A stretch of 64,000 nt of DNA from Apostichopus japonicus (Eukaryota > Echinodermata > Holothuroidea > Aspidochirotida > Stichopodidae). The stretch is from assembly GCF_037975245.1 (NCBI RefSeq), contig NC_092561.1, forward strand, positions 11,965,001 to 12,029,000, in the 5' to 3' direction. Position 1 is the first letter of the stretch. Each line of letters starts with the position of its first letter. Positions 61,705 through 64,000 of the stretch are shown in pieces. The position numbers were made by a program, and so were the translations under genes. The notes beneath the pieces were generated by a model that saw only the letters and a list, made by a program, of their open reading frames with translations, was not told where the DNA came from and did no database searches.

Positions 61705-61880
61705 CGGGTAAGAAAAAGAGGAGAGAAAAAAAAGAGAAGAAAAAAGGAAAAAAGAGGGGAAAAAGAGGAGGAGGAGAGGAAGGAAGGAAGGGAAAAGAAA
61801 AAGAAGAAAGAGAGAAGAAGAAGAAAAGGAGGGAGTAAAAGAAAAACGCGAAGACACCGGGAAGAGAAAGAGGAACAGTG
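61705..61880. repeat. Polypurine core of the palindrome
   Basis: Almost pure A/G sequence (GAGGAGGAGAGGAAGGAAGG-type). It is the complement of the pyrimidine core at 39,836-40,010. Lysine/arginine/glutamate-only frames through it are composition artefacts. Confidence 0.85.
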
Positions 61881-62219
61881 ACATCATTACAGCGCTGAAG
61901 GGTAGCCAGTGACGGATCAATGATTTCGTAAAAGTGTGCCTCACCCTACCCCTTACACCGACAACTCCATTTTTTTGACGTTTCCATTTTCCTCTCTCAC
62001 TAATGATCTATATATATACTATATATGGTCTATCATAACGCGTGTGTAGAATTGTGCTATGAAACCAACTGTGGCTGGTCTCGAACTCGACCGTGTCGTC
62101 GGGGAACATGACGCATTTTGAGATGGGGGCGACCGCCCCCCCCCCCCCATTCAGCATTTTTTTAAATGATATCGCTAAGTAATTTCAAAATAGAAAGTGC
62201 TTAGATGCAACTTACAAGG

Positions 62220-62377
62220 CCTGGGAAGTGTCATTTCCAGCGATCTGGGAGACATTTTCGGCCAAAATTTGCTTGTACGCTTCGCGCTAACAAATGGTCC
62301 TGGGTAGTGCCATTTCCAGCGATCTGGGAGGCATTTTCGGCCAAAATTTTCTTGTACGCTTCGCGCCAACCTATGGT
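62220..62377. repeat. 79-bp tandem duplication inside one palindrome arm
   Basis: CCTGGGAAGTGTCATTTCC at 62,220 and CCTGGGTAGTGCCATTTCC at 62,299 start two diverged copies, each ending in CTTGTACGCTTCGCGC. The other arm has only one copy, so the duplication came after the palindrome formed, or was lost from the other arm. Confidence 0.75.
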
Positions 62378-62773
62378 GGCGCTACGCTTAGATAATTTGC
62401 CTACAGGCTTCGCCCCTCCCTTGGCAAATTCCTCGCTACGCGCCTGTTCGAATTTGTAACGCAAACAGCAGATATCACATCATATCAGTGAGCATGAAAA
62501 TGGCGTTCCAGGATGAAAATCCTCAAAACTGTCCGACTTGCCTGAAAAAATAACCAAACGTGTCAATGTCAATATCATATAAGCAAGCATCGGTTATTAC
62601 ATCGCATGCCATCATGTACCGTATGGTCCGTTAAAATTGCGCAGTATACCGCGGGATGCTAATGTAAACAACGACATGTCTCATGTAGATGTATAAAAAG
62701 CATGGAGGTCCAATTATGTCAAAAGTTTCTTTTACATTAGTAATGGCGAATTAGGAGCTGCACCCCCGCCGCG

Positions 62774-63158
62774 CAGTGGCGGAGCGTCCATACGGTCAGG
62801 GGCGGATGCCCCCCCCCCCCCCCCTGACGGACTCAAATGGACTGCTGACGCCTTTTTCAGCTCTTTACCACTTTTTACTTATTCTAGATTATTGACTTTT
62901 TTATTGCGCTCTCATCTACGTATTGACATTTGTCACATTTTGTTGGTGTAATTTGGCGATGACACTCTATTCTTCGTTTATCTGCAAATTAGCCAGGCCC
63001 TGAAAGGGTCATTTCCGGCGATCTAGGGAGTATCTTTACTCAAAAATTGTCTGTGCGCTACGCGCCAACCAGTGGTGGCGCTCCGCTTAGATAGTGTCGA
63101 AAGCGCCCCTACAGACCATTCTCGCCCCTCCTGACCAATACCCCTAGCTCTGCCACTG
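62774..63158 (-). mobile_element. hAT-type miniature element, complete copy (family B, 385 bp)
   Basis: On the plus strand the ends are CAGTGGCGGAGC and GCTCTGCCACTG, so the 12-bp terminal inverted repeats have one mismatch. The element is flanked by a perfect 8-bp duplication, CCGCCGCG, at 62,766-62,773 and 63,159-63,166. An 8-bp target duplication and CAG...CTG ends are hallmarks of hAT elements. No transposase. It includes C16 at 62,809-62,824 and the reversed GCGGAGCGCCACC module near 63,070-63,099. Confidence 0.88.
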
Positions 63159-63952
63159 CCGCCGCGCCTCCTACGCCTATGTGTGTAGTGTTCGGTTTCG
63201 GAAATATCTGCTATTTTTTCATTTCCTTCAACCAAGTTTTAAAATAGCTGTTATAAGAGGTTTAATATTTGTACACCAATAAATGAACTGTGTCTGAATT
63301 TTCGAAAAATTTCTGACCAACATTCTGCATCACACTTCCCTCTACTCGTGCAATTTTGACCGGTCTGTTAGGGGTTGAAGGAAGTTTTTCTATATTGGTT
63401 GTCCATAGATGAAATTTTGTACAACATTATGGGTATGTTTTGAAGTGAGTTTATTCACGAGAAATGTGAATTTTCAAATTCTGAACAAATTTGGGGCTTA
63501 AAACCTTGAAAAGTGGGGCTGACGGGTATTGTGGGCCGCGACGTAGAATCACCTACAAAAGCAATGATCCACGGGAGATGCGATCAGGTCGAACATGACG
63601 TGTGCCGGGTTGACAATCTTCAAAAAGGTTATGGATGGAAAAAAAAACTATTAGGAAATACTTGGTTCTCAGGCAAAAAGTGCAAGGGCGGCGGAACCGG
63701 GGGGCACAGGGGGCACGTGCCCCCCCCCCACTTTTCCTCAGGTTAAAAATGTGCCCTTTTTCTACATAAAAATTGAGGTGTCTCAAGTTAGCAAGAGGCC
63801 AGGGAACCAGAATGAACACTCGAGAAGGGCCGTTTCCGGCCATCTGAGGGGTTTGTAAAACCAAAAATTTTCTTGTACGCTCCGCGCCAACCGATGGTGG
63901 CGCTCCGCTCAGATAGTCGTGCATATAACTTTGCAAATCCTGGCTACGCCTG
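63159..63952 (-). mobile_element. Interspersed repeat family A, copy 3 (reverse, with internal insertion)
   Basis: Reverse complement of family A: the plus strand ends CCTGGCTACGCCTG at 63,952, and internal blocks such as GATTCTACGTCG and CCAATATAGAAAAAC match copies 1 and 2 when reversed. About 63,680-63,830 is extra sequence absent from the other copies, with a GC-rich hairpin-like patch (GGGGGCACGTGCCCCCCC), probably another small nested insertion. The left side is cut by the hAT-type element. No gene is supported. Confidence 0.75.
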
Positions 63953-64000
63953 TGGGTCAAACTCAAAGCTATTTCGAATGGAAAACAATTGTTAAGATAT

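Larger units (their letters stand above)
60792..62754. repeat. Large palindrome: inverted arms of about 870 and 850 bp
   Basis: Arm 60,792-61,661 is matched in reverse complement by arm 61,905-62,754. Paired landmarks: CTAATTCACCATTACTAATG with its complement at the right end; ATCCCGCGGTATACTGCGCA; TGCTTGCTTATATGATATTG; CACTGATATGATGTGATATC; CAGGCGCGTAG; GATCCGTCACTGGC. The spacer 61,662-61,904 is a purine-rich core. The arms themselves contain fragments of other repeat families and differ by small insertions. It could be a foldback-type element or an inverted duplication of an older repeat cluster. Confidence 0.85.

Noticed and set aside
61687-61881. Lys/Arg/Glu-rich 64-codon frame and its complement
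   Set aside because: Translation of the polypurine core of the palindrome; composition artefact.
28441-64000. tRNA, 5S rRNA or snRNA genes
   Set aside because: No cloverleaf-type A and B box pair or recognisable snRNA segment was seen by eye; a covariance-model scan would be needed to exclude them.

Overview
The window is animal nuclear DNA. Intron-like splice signals, a BEL/Pao retrotransposon, an L2/CR1-type LINE, MULE- and hAT-related DNA elements and long satellite DNA all point to a metazoan. The repeat mix (many short elements with poly-G/poly-C cores, L2/CR1 LINE, BEL/Pao) would suit a marine invertebrate, possibly an echinoderm, but nothing here fixes the species. There are no bacterial operons, no CRISPR array, and no tRNA or rRNA gene that I can recognise.

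Layout. (1) Bases 1 to about 28,376 are one uninterrupted satellite of a 22-bp unit, roughly 1,290 copies, open on the left side of the window. Large nested tandem duplications of 242, 440, 726, 1,927, 4,362 and 5,338 bp are superimposed on it. The array ends at 28,354-28,460 in an inverted, decaying unit. Its reading frames are open only because the unit has no stop codon in any plus-strand phase; I do not call them genes. (2) 28.5-40 kb is AT-rich intergenic or intronic DNA with a 409-bp inverted-terminal-repeat element, a decayed multi-frame pseudogene (33,977-36,125), a possible separate exon (36,235-36,463) and pieces of several interspersed repeat families. (3) 40,077-46,686 is a complete BEL/Pao LTR retrotransposon: two identical 700-bp LTRs, a 5-bp target duplication, and one intact 1,708-codon gag-pol frame. 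It is the only clearly intact protein-coding gene in the window. (4) 47-50 kb holds a 3'-truncated hAT-type miniature element, small tandem repeats and a 5'-truncated, frameshifted LINE whose 3' end abuts a perfect 22-bp hairpin. (5) 50.2-56.1 kb holds exon-like fragments and a decayed MULE-type transposase gene with a duplicated exon-like block and a GC-rich minisatellite. (6) 58-64 kb is a nest of miniature elements, including a palindrome with arms of about 860 bp and a 385-bp hAT-type element with a perfect 8-bp target duplication.

How it fits together: apart from the retrotransposon there is no working gene set. The window looks like a satellite block joined to transposon-rich heterochromatin or intergenic DNA in which older elements (MULE, LINE, pseudogene) have decayed while the BEL/Pao copy and the satellite duplications are very recent. 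Homology statements rest on recognising motifs by eye; no database search was run.
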